Source of the DNA: Cocos nucifera
Taxonomy: Eukaryota > Streptophyta > Magnoliopsida > Arecales > Arecaceae
Length of the DNA: 64,000 nt
NCBI GenBank assembly: GCA_006176705.1
Contig: QRFJ01000023.1
Coordinates: 704,501 to 768,500, forward strand
Reading direction: 5' to 3'
Shown: piece after piece, positions 1-11,600 of the stretch
How the letters are laid out: the number at the start of each line of letters is the position of its first letter
How positions within the stretch are numbered: the stretch's first letter is position 1
Notes under the pieces: generated by a model
Told to the model about the DNA's origin: nothing
What the model saw: the letters and a program-made list of their open reading frames with translations, nothing else
Databases searched by the model: none
Translations under genes and position numbers: made by a program

Positions 1-244
1 TGTGAAATAAGTCACTTTCAATAAATAATTACTAGCTTAGATTTTATGCTGCTATGGTATTTTCATATATATATGTATGTATGTATGTATGTACATATAT
101 ATATATATATATAGACTAGGCTACACTCGACCGTATTTCAGTCCATATCCAATCGAATCCCCATCCGTTAGATCGACGAGCATCTCGAGATGCCATCCCT
201 AAAAGCAAACGGAGAAAAAAGTTGACGTGACGTCCCATTTTTTT

Positions 245-560
245 GAAATAAACACCAACACCAAATAATAAATACAGTTTCTGTTTATTATATACTATTT
301 GTGTTTATTTTACGGAGTTTGTATTTATTCTGTGGAGTTTGTGTTTATTCTTTGGAGTTTGTGTTTATTATGAATAGTTTATGTTTATTCAACTTTTTAA
401 GAAGGCTACATCCTCGATGTAGCCGCCTTCAATCCAAATAAACACAAACAAGTCAAAATAAACACAAACTCTATAAAATAAACACAAACAACGTATAATA
501 AACAAAAACTTTGTTTATCTAGAATGGTTTGTGTTTATTTCAGTATTTATTTTTTTATAA
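245..560. repeat. Fold-back cluster of AAACACAAAC-type words around a central hairpin
   Basis: The left half repeats GAGTTTGTGTTTATT-like words. The right half carries the reverse complement, AATAAACACAAAC-like words. The two halves meet around 402-431, where GGCTACATC is followed after three bases by GATGTAGCC, flanked by GAAG/CTTC. The whole stretch can therefore fold back on itself, as in MITE or foldback elements. I saw no clear target duplication, so its limits are approximate. Confidence 0.6.
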
Positions 561-625
561 TCATGTTTATTTCAGTATTTATTATTATTATTATTAGATT
601 TTTTTTTTTTTTTTTTTTTAAGCTT

Positions 626-649
626 GGAAGGTGCCAGAAGGCACCTTCC
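626..649. repeat. Short perfect inverted repeat
   Basis: GGAAGGTGCC, a four-base loop AGAA, then GGCACCTTCC. Related GAAGGCGCC and GAAGGCACCTTC words recur near 776-786 and 860-872, so this hairpin belongs to the same repeat-rich block. Confidence 0.7.
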
Positions 650-942
650 GTGGTGGAAAAAAAAACTAAAGAGTTGAAAAAAAAAATTAATTTTTTTAAG
701 GTACACTTCACACCCAAAAAATTAAAAAAAATCAAAAAAAAATCTTGAAAGAAAAAAAAGCCTTCTTTAAGAGAAAGAAGGCGCCTTTTTTTTATTTTTT
801 TAATTAAAAAAGGGAAAAGTAAAAGTTTTTTTAATTAAAAAAAAATATACTTTTTGGGAAGAAGGCACCTTCATTTTTTTTTCTTTTCGGTTAACGGGCC
901 GTTTGCTTTTCAGGGGATGTTTGGAGATGTGCGCTGATCCAA

Positions 943-992
943 CGATCGAAAATTCGATCGGATATGCACTGGGCTCCGATCGATCGGAGCCC
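943..992. repeat. Two adjacent palindromes
   Basis: CGATCGAA, two bases, then TTCGATCG (943-960). This is followed at 971-992 by an uninterrupted 22-bp perfect palindrome whose arm is GGGCTCCGATC. Palindromes without a spacer are unusual in ordinary intron sequence. They may be the end of the fold-back element that fills 120-1000. Confidence 0.75.
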
Positions 993-1521
993 AATCTACC
1001 TCTCTCTCTCTCTCTATATATATATATATGAATGATATATTCATTATAATATACTATTCATATTTCGCAAATGAGGCGTCGAGTTCATTTTTTCAAGCCC
1101 ATGAAATAGGTTGAGGCTTGGCTCAATTTAACTCAAACCAAGCTTGATTTGAGGTCATTTCAGGCCAAACTTCGGCTGCTTAGATCAACTAATGGCCCCA
1201 GAAATGGAGTAACATATGCTAAAGTAAGATCAACCCTCCTTCCATCCTTTAAAAAAATTAAAAAAAAAATACCAAGATTTTTAAAAAAATGCAAGAGTTT
1301 CTGCTAAAGTTGCTCCACATAGTAGTAAACAAAGCAACAATAGTTCCACCAAATATTTTCAACTTATAGCACTTGCAGAAAAATGGAGAATCTGAGATGC
1401 CAAGGAGATAGTACAATGTTAGTACGGACAGCAAAATAACTTATGTAGAAGTGTTTGTTCCTAGTAGACTTAGAAAACAATGCACCAATAAAACATAAAA
1501 CAAAAATAATCAATTGCATAC

Positions 1522-2941
1522 CGTCGCTTTCAACCTTATAGCAAATGACTTGGCATCATACTGATTATTCTTCATTTCAGAAAGAAATTCACTGAAAGAT
1601 TCTGGCAACTTCAAGCCAACTGGAATCTCCTCAGAATTTACTTGATCAAGAATCTTGTATAAATCTCTCATAAGCCTCTGCACAAATATAATCAGGTGAT
1701 CCAAAATAAGGTAGCAAATTTTAGGAGCACACACCCTTCTGTTTATCACAAACTAAATACTAAAAAACAGATAATTACCACTGAATCACTGCTGCCCCTA
1801 ACAAGAAACCTTGGACCTAACCGTCTTCCAAAACAATCTGGAGGGGAAAAAATGAAGGTATTAAAAAGAAATGGATATGACTCACCCATAAACAAGTAGA
1901 CAAGCAAATATATTCATATAAACAACATAAACAGTCATAAAGATAATTATGCATGAACACCTGAACCATTCTGAAGGTAGATTTTATTTCCAACCCACTA
2001 AAGCAAATTACCAAAGAGGCCTTTAATGCCAGCTGAAAGAGAGTTTCTCTACAGACTAGCTGAATTGGCATATGCATATATATTTACATTTACATACACA
2101 AACATATACATATACATACATGCATAAATATGCTTAACTGAAGATATGGTAGATGGAAGTACCAATAACTTTTCTATAAACCTGGTTGAGACTATTCTTT
2201 ATGCAGAAGACTGAACCAACATTTTCTGAAATATGGTAAATATGGTTGGTGCATGATATTAGAATGTCAGGCTCAAACAACTAGCCAAAAATTGACTGCC
2301 TAATCAAAGTTCAATCCCCTAAAATGCAGCAAAGATTCACTTAAACAAATATTAGATGAAACATTCTATGAAATGGAAAAGCACAAAAGTGAAACATGAT
2401 AGCATGATGTTTCTGGAAAAGTGACAATGAAAGAAACTATCCAAATAAATTGGGCTAATAGGGAAGCTAGAATAGTTTCTCCTGTATTACTATTAATTTG
2501 GCGGCAAAAGAAAAGGTGCACGCCCAAAATAGCATTTCATCCAAGCAGTACCACTCCATAAAAACATTAAGGATGAATCTATCTTGTCAAATTCAACAAT
2601 CCTAACATATACAACTGAAATAAAAATGATAAGTGGATGCTCAGTAATGCTGATGAAAATGGTTGCAGCACAAACTGCAACTCAGCATCCAAAGATTCAA
2701 ACAGGTTAGTAATAACCAGAGAAAACAGAAAAAGAAACAAAAAAACCACAAAAGTTAACCTTCAAAAATTGCATCCGGTTCCAAAGAAAAGCGATATGGA
2801 TTGGAATCAATTAAAAAAGGGGAAAAAAACATAAGTAAAGATGAAAATATGAATAAAAGGACAACAATTAAATAGCAACGCAGAACCTTTCATAGCATGA
2901 GTTCACAACTTCACAGTCAAATGAAAAGAAGAGATAATAGT

Positions 2942-2981
<40 letters not shown>

Positions 2982-4112
2982 CAAATAGGAAAAATATATA
3001 TATATCTCCAAATAGGAAAAGCAATTTAACAATATATATATATATATATATATATCTCCAAATAGGAAAAGCAATTTAACAACACCAGGCAATAGGAGAA
3101 GTGTAGCAATATATATCCAAACCAGACAGCTAAGCAGGCATCAAACCAAAAACCATATCAAATGGCAGACAGCTCAGTATCTACTGGAAACAAGAAAAGC
3201 ATCAAAAGGTTCCGGATTAACACTATTGAATTAGTTCCAAAAAAGCAGGAAAGAAGATGAAGCCAAGACAAGGAAATGATGTACCAGCTCAATTAGCACA
3301 GCTGGGACAGGAAGTTGGATACACAACAAACAACATCAAAAGACACCACAATTCAAAAACCCGATATGCTAGATTTTTATTCACCCCAATTCCAGAAGCA
3401 TCTGGACACCACAAATGCAAGCACCAAAATAAAATAAAATAAAATAGAGATATTGCGACTGGTTCAAACCAAGAATGAAAAAAAAAAACATCCACAGATC
3501 GACGGCCAAACTACACCAGGCAACTCAGATTCCAAACCATCAAACAGAATACACAAATTTAAGCTCATCGCAGCAATCTAAACCCACCCAAGATCACATT
3601 GTGAAACCAAATTAACCCAATACCAGATATAAGAAGCCAGGACAACTAAGACTAGAAAATTAGCAAGACCTAGAACAAGAGCCAAGGATTCAATAACAAG
3701 GGAGAACATAATAACTTGTCAACCAAGTAGCAATTCAGATTCAAAAATCAACCAAAATTCTACTACAAAAGCAACAAATCATCTACCAATTCAAAGATTG
3801 AGATGCACGAATCTAAAAAGCATAAAAATTCAAAGTCGAATATATATTAAATCATTATGAGACGTTGGGCGAGCAATTAAAGCAGAACTCGACGAGCTTA
3901 CCGAAGGAGGAGCACTTGTTGACGCCCTCGAGCGTGACGACGGCGGTGAGGATGAAGACGAAGGGGAGGAGGAGGGCGAGGATGAGGATGGTGTGGACGA
4001 GGGTCCGGTAGGAGATGTGGCGAGCTGCGACCTTAACCTTCATCAAGTCGAGGAACCCATTGCTGCTCGATATCGTGATGCTTCTCATGCTCGGCGAGAA
4101 CCGTATCTGCAT
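1522..4112 (-). CDS. GAUT13/14-like: Galacturonosyltransferase, GAUT13/14 type, 5' exons (partial)
   Basis: Coding exons on the minus strand are 4112-3902, 1837-1779 and 1677-1522, all with GT..AG borders and in one frame (about 142 residues). The protein starts MQIRFSPSMRSITISSS, has one hydrophobic segment at about residues 37-60 (type II Golgi anchor) and the stem sequence VTLEGVNKCSS. Exon 2 gives CFGRRLGPRFL and exon 3 DLYKILDQ and LKLPESFSEF, all closely matching Arabidopsis GAUT13/GAUT14. Members of this family (GT8) add galacturonic acid to pectic polysaccharides in the Golgi; GAUT13/14 are needed for pollen tube walls. The catalytic GT8 domain with its DxD motif is encoded by later exons to the left, outside the window. 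An upstream in-frame GTG (4133) is not used as the start because the family begins at this ATG. Confidence 0.9.
2944..3084. repeat. TA microsatellites alternating with a CTCCAAATAGGAAAA unit
   Basis: This lies inside the first GAUT intron. Three copies of CTCCAAATAGGAAAA are separated by TATATA tracts, and the last two copies also share GCAATTTAACAA. This is a local tandem duplication that includes the microsatellite. Confidence 0.85.
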
Positions 4113-4600
4113 CGTAGCAGCCGATGCCGCCACGCCCTCCTCCGCCGCCGCCCCCGCCCCTCTTCGCCGCCCGTCGTCGTCGTCGTGGCGTCGCCGGCGA
4201 TTCTAAGCGCTGCCCATGCAAGAAAATCGCCGGGGCAGGTGGCCTTGGGATCGAGGAGAGGAGGGGGAAATCAAGCAACGGAGGGAGCCAAGATGTGATT
4301 TTTCCGGCGTCACCGGATCCGGCATTGGATTCTATAATAGGCAATATAGGAATAATTTGGGAGGAAGGATCGAATTGGTTTTGGTTTCTCTCTGAATCGT
4401 TTCTACGGGAGGTTTTCTTTTTTTTCCTTTTCGTCTCGAGATCTTGCTGAGTTTAGGAAAGAAAGAAGGAAGGAGTTACAAGAAGATTGGATGACATACA
4501 ATTGTTAGATTTCTTGCTGCTTCGGGATTTTGCTTTGATTTGTGGCAAAAGTCAAAAGACTCAAAACCGTGTATAACGAGAGGAGAGCGATAGAGAGAGA
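4113..4600 (-). promoter_or_regulatory. GAUT 5' leader and proximal promoter region
   Basis: GC-rich sequence immediately upstream of the GAUT start codon passes into a purine/pyrimidine-biased stretch (about 4560-4615, GAGAGA-type repeats). It is placed by position only. I did not find a convincing TATA box, and the transcription start cannot be fixed from sequence. Confidence 0.4.
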
Positions 4601-7600
4601 GAAATAGAGAGGAAGGAGAGACCCAGTGGCAAGGGACCTAAAATTAGGGAAGGTGATGTGGTGTAATTAATTGAAGGCGATGGAAGGTTTGACCTGATGA
4701 TGATTCTGGGGATAAAACAAAAGGAAGCTAGAGGAGAAACATGGGAGGACTAACCTTATAGGGGTTCTGGGTATTTGGAAGCAGATACTCGATAATGAAT
4801 AGTGGGCTAGGATTTGGGTGCAATTATATATTTTGATTTAAAGCCTAAATTGTAGTGTTGTTTGGCACTGTTTTCTTTTTGGCTGTGGTGCAGCTAGACT
4901 GGGTAGGAGGCCAGCTATTTTTGATAAGTTCAAAATGGAAGTTTATACACAATTCTAGCTTCAAGAGGTGTCCAAATGTTGCAATGTCAACCTCCTGTAG
5001 TTGAGCATGGTTGAGCTGCAATAATTGAGGACAAAACATGAGCTGGCGCAGTGAGAATTGCTGTGATTCTCAATTTTATGCAAGGATTTGTATAATTTGT
5101 GACTGATAGGCTAAACTCGAGATTGTAATGGTTTGCCAATTGGGCACTTTCATGCTTATAAGGTAATACTGAGGTAAGATAAAAGGCGAAGGAGAGAAGA
5201 AGACGAGCAAAGAGAAGAAAAGAGGACAAGAAAAAAAGATAAGGCAATTCAATATTTTATATTCTTAAATCTTAATAATATAAATTATATTCTTAGTTAA
5301 TACAATAATAACTTTATATATATAATTTTAAATTATAATAAAAATAAAATATTAAAATCCACATAAAATTTAAATTCTAAACTCTACAAAATTCTAGCTC
5401 TAGAGTTCATATAATTTTTTTTTAATTTTTAAATAAAATATAATTTAAATTTTTATATTTAAGAAGGATGCCTAGATTTCTTATTAAATGATCCTCCTCA
5501 AATATAAATTATTTTTTCTACTCTGATAAGAAAAATTATGAGTAATTTGAACCCCTTTTATCATCTTATGGATGCATCTAGAATGCAAAACGAATGTTGC
5601 AAGGAATGCTTCTACATGGAATATGACATTCTCTTAACTATTTTTTGTCACACCATGTATTACATCACATTCCTACAAAATTCTTTTATTCTATTTTCGA
5701 CCAACTTGATCACATCAGATGGTTCCTTGTGAAAATTCTAATTGAGAAAGATCATGAAGGATAGCCCATCATGATGCCATGGTGCATCATGAGCATGCCT
5801 ATTGATTCATTTGATAAAGTTACAAGAGGCCAAGTATCAATAACATGGTTAATCTCATGCTCACTACAATGTTGATTGGATTTTCTCCTATCCCAGTTTC
5901 TTTTAAAAAAATAGAAAAAAAAAAAAGGAAAGATGACCATGATAGATCATTCAGTAAAAATGGAAGAAAAATTAATATTTATGAAAAGAGTTAAAATAAA
6001 TACTTTGAATGACCTTTGCCCTTTCATGATAGTGCTAAGTGGGTTTTGCATAAAAAGTCCATTTAATTTATCAAGGATTATAAAGAACGATGAATCAATC
6101 GACAACAATGGAAGAAAGAGAACTACAAAAAATCATCATGCAAGACCCTATAAGGTATATATATAATCATAGAACTTTGCTTTCTTTTTTCGGAGGGCAG
6201 GACACATGCAATTATGCATGCAATGGACAGGAAATGCATGAAAGACTTCATGCAGGCTTTTGCATTTAAGATTTGTACATGCCCATACATAAACAAGAGC
6301 CATACATTCTCTTCTATATGTCCTTCACTTAATGAGCCAGACTTGAGATTATCTTGGCTTGTTTATTAAGTGCCATTAATGCCTAGTGACCAGGAAAACC
6401 ATGCTTGTTCCAAGATTTGTTTGAATTGGACTGCAGGATTGATGGATGCACATGCTCTGTCTGAACTTTTTTCCGTTGACACTACATTGTTAAAACATGA
6501 TCTGGCCAAAAGTACAGGATGGGCACATGCCTTGCACTCCTTAAATGAGGGGTTCCGTATTTGGCTGGCAGTGAATATTTATGTTAATTAATTTATCTTC
6601 TTGGATGGTTCATAAGTCCCCTGGAAAAGGCTTTCTGCTTGGCTTGTGTTCTTTTGCTTGCTGAAATGGTTCCATCCAAGCTGGGCCCCTAATCTTTTTT
6701 AAGCTAGATTTGCTGTGTTTCATTGCCACCTAAGGATCTAAGTGAGATTGACATGTTGGTGGATGCAAGATCTTTATGTCACTTCTAGAATTCTACCCAA
6801 CTTCTAAAACTAATATGGATATGATTCAAGATATAGCTTAGGTTGAGAAAAGAGGTGAGCAATAGTAATGTATCAAAAATCATAACCAATCATACTCTCA
6901 ACTACTAGCATTTGTCTTTTTGTCAGAATTTGATGAAATGTGCTGTATTTCAGATCATTTATGTTTAAATACAAGCCATTTAAAGCTACCCTTTGCTAAT
7001 TTCATCTTAATTCTAATCTTATCATGGAAGCTCTTATCAATTAAATACTTACTACAGCAATCTTTTTTCCTTTTCTTTTTTCTCTTTCGAGAGAGAGTAT
7101 TAATGCATCTTGTTGGTAAGCCTGTGATTGATGACAGATTTACGGTTAGAGGTGGTGACCATGGAGTAAGCCTCTTGCACCTGACACTTACCAAGGGTAA
7201 AACCTTGGTGAAAGCTGTGCTTTGACGTAAAAAAGTTAAGGAGCACATCATATATGGCATTAATAATTAAGGGACAAGATCCAGTCATGTTCTTGCTATC
7301 TTGAATCACGCAATGTGGCTAAGTAACAAAACATCCAACTGCTTTAAAAGATGTACTTCAATGCCACTGAGTAGACTGGTGGGGGGACCCTTTCCTGTCT
7401 GCTTCATTGACTGGCACCTCCCACAAAGACTCCAAGATTAGATGTTCACACTTCGGTTGGAGACATTGTCAGGAGTTTTCTTCTTGATGGGAACCAAATG
7501 CTAGGTTGCAATTAATTTTTCCTGCCTTGTTTTGTAAGTTGATATGATTGCCACTGCTTTTAGCTAGGCTATGCAGGAATGGTGGTGGAATGGCCAAAGT

Positions 7601-8339
7601 GCTCTGCCATATATATCAAGGGAAAATAACTAGCAACAGCTGGGAAGACTTTGGCTTTAATTGGCCATTCATAAGATGCCATGGTGCAAGCCTTCCCAAA
7701 CCATGAGTGGAAGCTCAGCAGATGCCAATGGATGGCCACTTTGATGATGAAGACTTTTGCTTCATGCTGTCCCTGGGTCTTCACCAGCACTCACATAGAG
7801 CTATCCTTTTCACAGCTTAAAAAGAGACTGGAGACACTTTTAATGCCTTCTTCAGCTGTGGTTATATACTTCTATATATTTAACAAGGCTAAAGATGTAG
7901 ACACATAAAGTGTACAAACAACTTATATGAAACATAAATATAAATTAAGAAAATAGAAATATAAATTATTTATTAATTTCCAGGTCAGGTAACATCAGGT
8001 TCAAGATCAACCCTAAATCCCTTATCCAGGCCAAGGTGCAACCCTAGCCCAGCCACACTTTTTTCCCAGCGATCGCAGTTTTTGCACCCCCGGATGTCGC
8101 CGGCAGCCGCAAAGCAAGCCACATCGTCAAGCGTGCCACAATGATCGGAGAAAGGAGGCAAATCTTGCCGTCGGATCATGGGCAGGCCACGTGTCAAGCA
8201 AAGATCTGCATCAGCGAGCGCAGGGGCCTGCGAGATGCGCGACGTCCGTCTATGAAAGGTCTGGAAATTTCCAGGTGAAGGCTGGATTCTATCGAGTTGC
8301 AGTCGCCTGCTCACTTTCCCTTCTTGCTCTCGCTCTCTA
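4601..8339. other. Intergenic region, no gene recognised
   Basis: AT-rich sequence with scattered short open frames, none resembling a known protein or showing a consistent exon structure. The last few hundred bases (about 8000-8339) become GC-rich and include CT-rich words just before the ISD11 start codon, which fits a promoter and 5' leader. Confidence 0.55.
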
Positions 8340-8621
8340 ATGGCAACCGCGGCATCGGCTCCTTCGAGGGCCGAAGTTCTCTCCTTGTTCCGCTCCCTCC
8401 TCCGAACGGCGGCCAAGTTCACCGACTACAACGTGAGAGAGTACGCCAAGAGGAGAACGATCGATGGATTCCGAGAGAACCGGGGGCTCTCGGATCCCTC
8501 CTTGATTGCTTCGGCCTTCGCCGACGGGAGGAACCAGCTTGAGGTCGCGAAGAGACAGGTGGTGGTGTACTCTCTCTACGCTCCGAAGGTCAAGAACGTG
8601 ATGGAGATCAGGAGCGGATGA
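8340..8621 (+). CDS. ISD11: LYR-motif protein ISD11 (LYRM4), Fe-S cluster assembly
   Basis: One uninterrupted frame of 93 residues starts at an ATG. The sequence has the Complex1_LYR signature: SLFRSLLRTAAKFTDYN near residues 15-31, followed by REYAKRRTIDGFR, a basic helix, and the C-terminal block YAPKVKNVMEIR, typical of plant ISD11. The length fits the family (about 80-95 residues). ISD11 binds and stabilises the cysteine desulfurase NFS1 in the mitochondrial matrix, the sulfur donor for Fe-S clusters. No classical long presequence is visible, as is usual for this small protein. The GAAAG/GTATCAA junction just after the stop could be a 3'-UTR intron donor, but I cannot confirm it. The gene is compact and GC-rich compared with the surrounding DNA. 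Confidence 0.88.
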   Translation: MATAASAPSRAEVLSLFRSLLRTAAKFTDYNVREYAKRRTIDGFRENRGLSDPSLIASAFADGRNQLEVAKRQVVVYSLYAPKVKNVMEIRSG

Positions 8622-11600
8622 GGTGTCTGATCGAAAGGTATCAACTTTCTATGTAGGATTCGGTGATTCCGATGGTAAAATTTGAATTTTTTATTCTTAT
8701 TTGCGGTTTTTGCTAATCCGTGTGCGGATTTTTCTGTCTTTGTTTTAAAAAAATTGGCGATAGTCAATAGAGGAAATTAATTTCCTTTTTGATGTTATGA
8801 TAATGGATTGAAGGATATCGAGTTGATGGAATCGTGAATTCTATCTTAATTGCTATTCTATGGTATTGCATTGTTATTTGTTGAATTTTATGGTGACTTT
8901 TTAATAGCATGGTTGAAGGAATTGGGGGATATGCGACTTACTAGGCCACGAATTTTTGTCTTCTATGTGTCAAAATGCTGGTCTTGATGTTGATATGAAT
9001 AACTGTGTCATCTCATGCCAGGAAAGTTAGTACAGAATTATAAGTCAGCGGATTCCCCCTCTTCCCAAATAAAATTTCCTGTCCAGGTCGTTGGTTTTGA
9101 TTTGCTATGAATTATCTTGAGCAACTTAATTGGTGTTATCGCATGCTTAAGAGGGTCTGAACTGCTTGCAAAAATCTCACAACATGCATATATTACTTAA
9201 ACTTCATCTGGTAATGGTGTCTGTGAAATTAGCTACATAACTTTTATGTATCATATCTTCTATAGATGTTAGTCTTCTCAATTTTATGAATTTTATTTCT
9301 TTAACTTTTGTTCTTGTTGTTCCAAAATCTTTTGGACCTTCTCGTTAAGCTGAAACATAGGGTTGTAGGATGACCATGAAGAACGTTTCCTGCTCATGTA
9401 ATTACAGCTTTTATGCTTTTCTTAAACATCCAGCACCAAAATCTAATATGTGCCAAAAGTATCATGAATTTGCTTTGGTACTTTCCTTAATGTATTATCA
9501 TGAATCCATCTCCCCATTAGATTTTGAACATAAATCCATAAAATTCTATCATTAATCACCCCATGTCATTTCCCCCACCCAACAACTGTCTTGACATTCT
9601 ATTAACAGGAGGATATGTTAGACTCCAGATGACACACTTAGTGCTGGGTATCGTCGGTTGTCTCACTCTCATCCTATTTTTCCTTTAAAAGTTTGCACAA
9701 CGGTGGAACCTAGTGGATGTTTCTGTACTACATGTTAGACCATGTTGAAAAATTAAAGTTGATTGGAAATTATAAGACCATGATTTGAGTTTCAATGAAC
9801 TAGAGAAAAAGCTAGATGACTGCATAGAGAGAATTGCATATAATGTATATCTTATCAAAGGGAAGAGGCAACAGAAAAGCCAAAGTAAAAGATGTAGATC
9901 TGTAAGTCCTAAATGTTTCAGGTGATATTCCATTATGTGATTTTGATCAAGAAAATCCAATTCTTACAAAGATCGAGGACAAAAATGAAGACCATAAAGA
10001 TGAAAATCAGCGGTCTAGAAATCTCCCTATTGAAGATCAGCTTGTTCAGAAAGATGATATGCAACAGAGGCAGTGGACAATATCAGACTGGAGAATTATC
10101 TGTTTCCAACTACAGAATAAGGCTTTTATAAGCTGAACTAAGCTATTGAAATTCCTATACATTCTTTGACATCTTTCTGATTTTATAGTTGGAAATAATT
10201 CACTTTTAGATAGGATGTGACTGACATTAATTGAATCCTTTACAATGATCAGTATCAGCTAGATGAAACTAAGGATTGATATTATTTGGCTGTTTTAATG
10301 TTTACGCTAATCTTTGCTTAGCAAGTAGGTATGCTTTATCCTTTTTAACTTTTGTATTGGCTGGAGAATTATTCCATATTTGATATGAAGCGGACAAAAG
10401 TTCATGATAGACCAGGACAAGCAATTTGGTCATCTTTTATTTCAGTTCTGTGATTTAACATTACTTATTTCTAAAGCAAGCTCATTTGTAAGAGGGGATG
10501 CTTCTTGATCTTTAAGGTAGTTTAGCCCTGCAGCTGAAGATCAGTAAGAGCATTTTAGTTGTTCTCTGTAAATATCAGAAATAGCTTCCTTCTTCAGTCT
10601 CATGTTAATGGCTGTATTATTTTTGGTCCAAACTATGCCATGCTGGAGTTGATTCAGAGGGAAGTCATTTGTATATCTAGGAGAATGTCCATGAAGCAAG
10701 TTCTTCTGGGTCAATATTTTCATATTATCTATCCTTTTATCTGTGGTCTGTGAGGGATAGAACTGAAATCCTCTTAATAGTTTTCCATGGTGGGGTAATG
10801 TTGTTTGAAGGAAATCATGATTGACTTTGGATGCATGGAAGTCCATGTAATGGAAAAAATGCAAAAGTGGAATCTTATCCTCGTTTAGTATGTAACGGAG
10901 AAGAGGATATAAAAAATTAGGATAGCCAATTTTAAAACGGTTTGAAGAGACATCTTGAAATTTGACAGAATTTATACGAACTCTGGATATGCCAATGCTA
11001 GAGATGAAATTTCATCTTTGTGAAGATCCTTTCTACAGAAAATGAATTTCTTGGAATGACTTTCTTGAATCATTGTTGCAAGAGAGAATGTAGCGGACTT
11101 CATTGGTTATAGAAGGCAAATCTTGAAATAGGGATGATAGCAAGTACATATCAATCCAGCTTTTGATGGCTTATTCATTCTGAAATCACAGCATATGGAA
11201 GGATATGGAAATGAAATTTGATGAGTATGGAAACTCTCTGATTAGTTTTTCACTGGCTACCTTTATAAGGATAGGACTAGGGAAACGACTGGAAGATTAC
11301 CTAGATACCTGTGTCGCAAATGTCAAGCATCAAAGCAGTTGAAAACATCTGATGGCTTAATTGCCAAAACTTCAAAATTAAGCCCTTTAATAAAAGCTAT
11401 ATACACAACCAAAATGTTCTATTCAACCTTACATTCTTAACCTAACTTCATGTTTCATGTTATTTGCATTAAAAATTAAGGAGTTGGAACTCATTACAAG
11501 TGTCCATCTAGTTTAGATTAATATTATGTAGACTTAAAATATTTGGGAGTGAAGTGCCATTACTTGCATAATTGCTAGAAAGGAGATGTCAATATACCAG

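Larger units (their letters stand above)
1..1521. other. Retained intron / repeat-rich stretch 3' of the GAUT exons
   Basis: No coding exon is recognisable here. The stretch lies downstream of the third coding exon of the minus-strand GAUT gene, so it is probably part of the next intron; this is inferred because the family needs several more exons that are not in the window. It opens with a TA/TATG microsatellite (about 60-112), then a fold-back region built from short AAACACAAAC-type words in both orientations (about 245-560), homopolymer A/T tracts (600-890), perfect palindromes near 970 and a CT/TA microsatellite (about 1001-1028). Bases 1080-1500 look like unremarkable AT-rich intron. Confidence 0.6.

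Noticed and set aside
4110..4133. Upstream start giving MAASAAT before the GAUT protein
   Set aside because: The first codon there is GTG, not ATG. The family starts at the ATG at 4112.
9913..9932. 20-bp intron with GTAAGT..CAG ends
   Set aside because: Far shorter than any plausible plant spliceosomal intron. A frameshift in decayed sequence is more likely.
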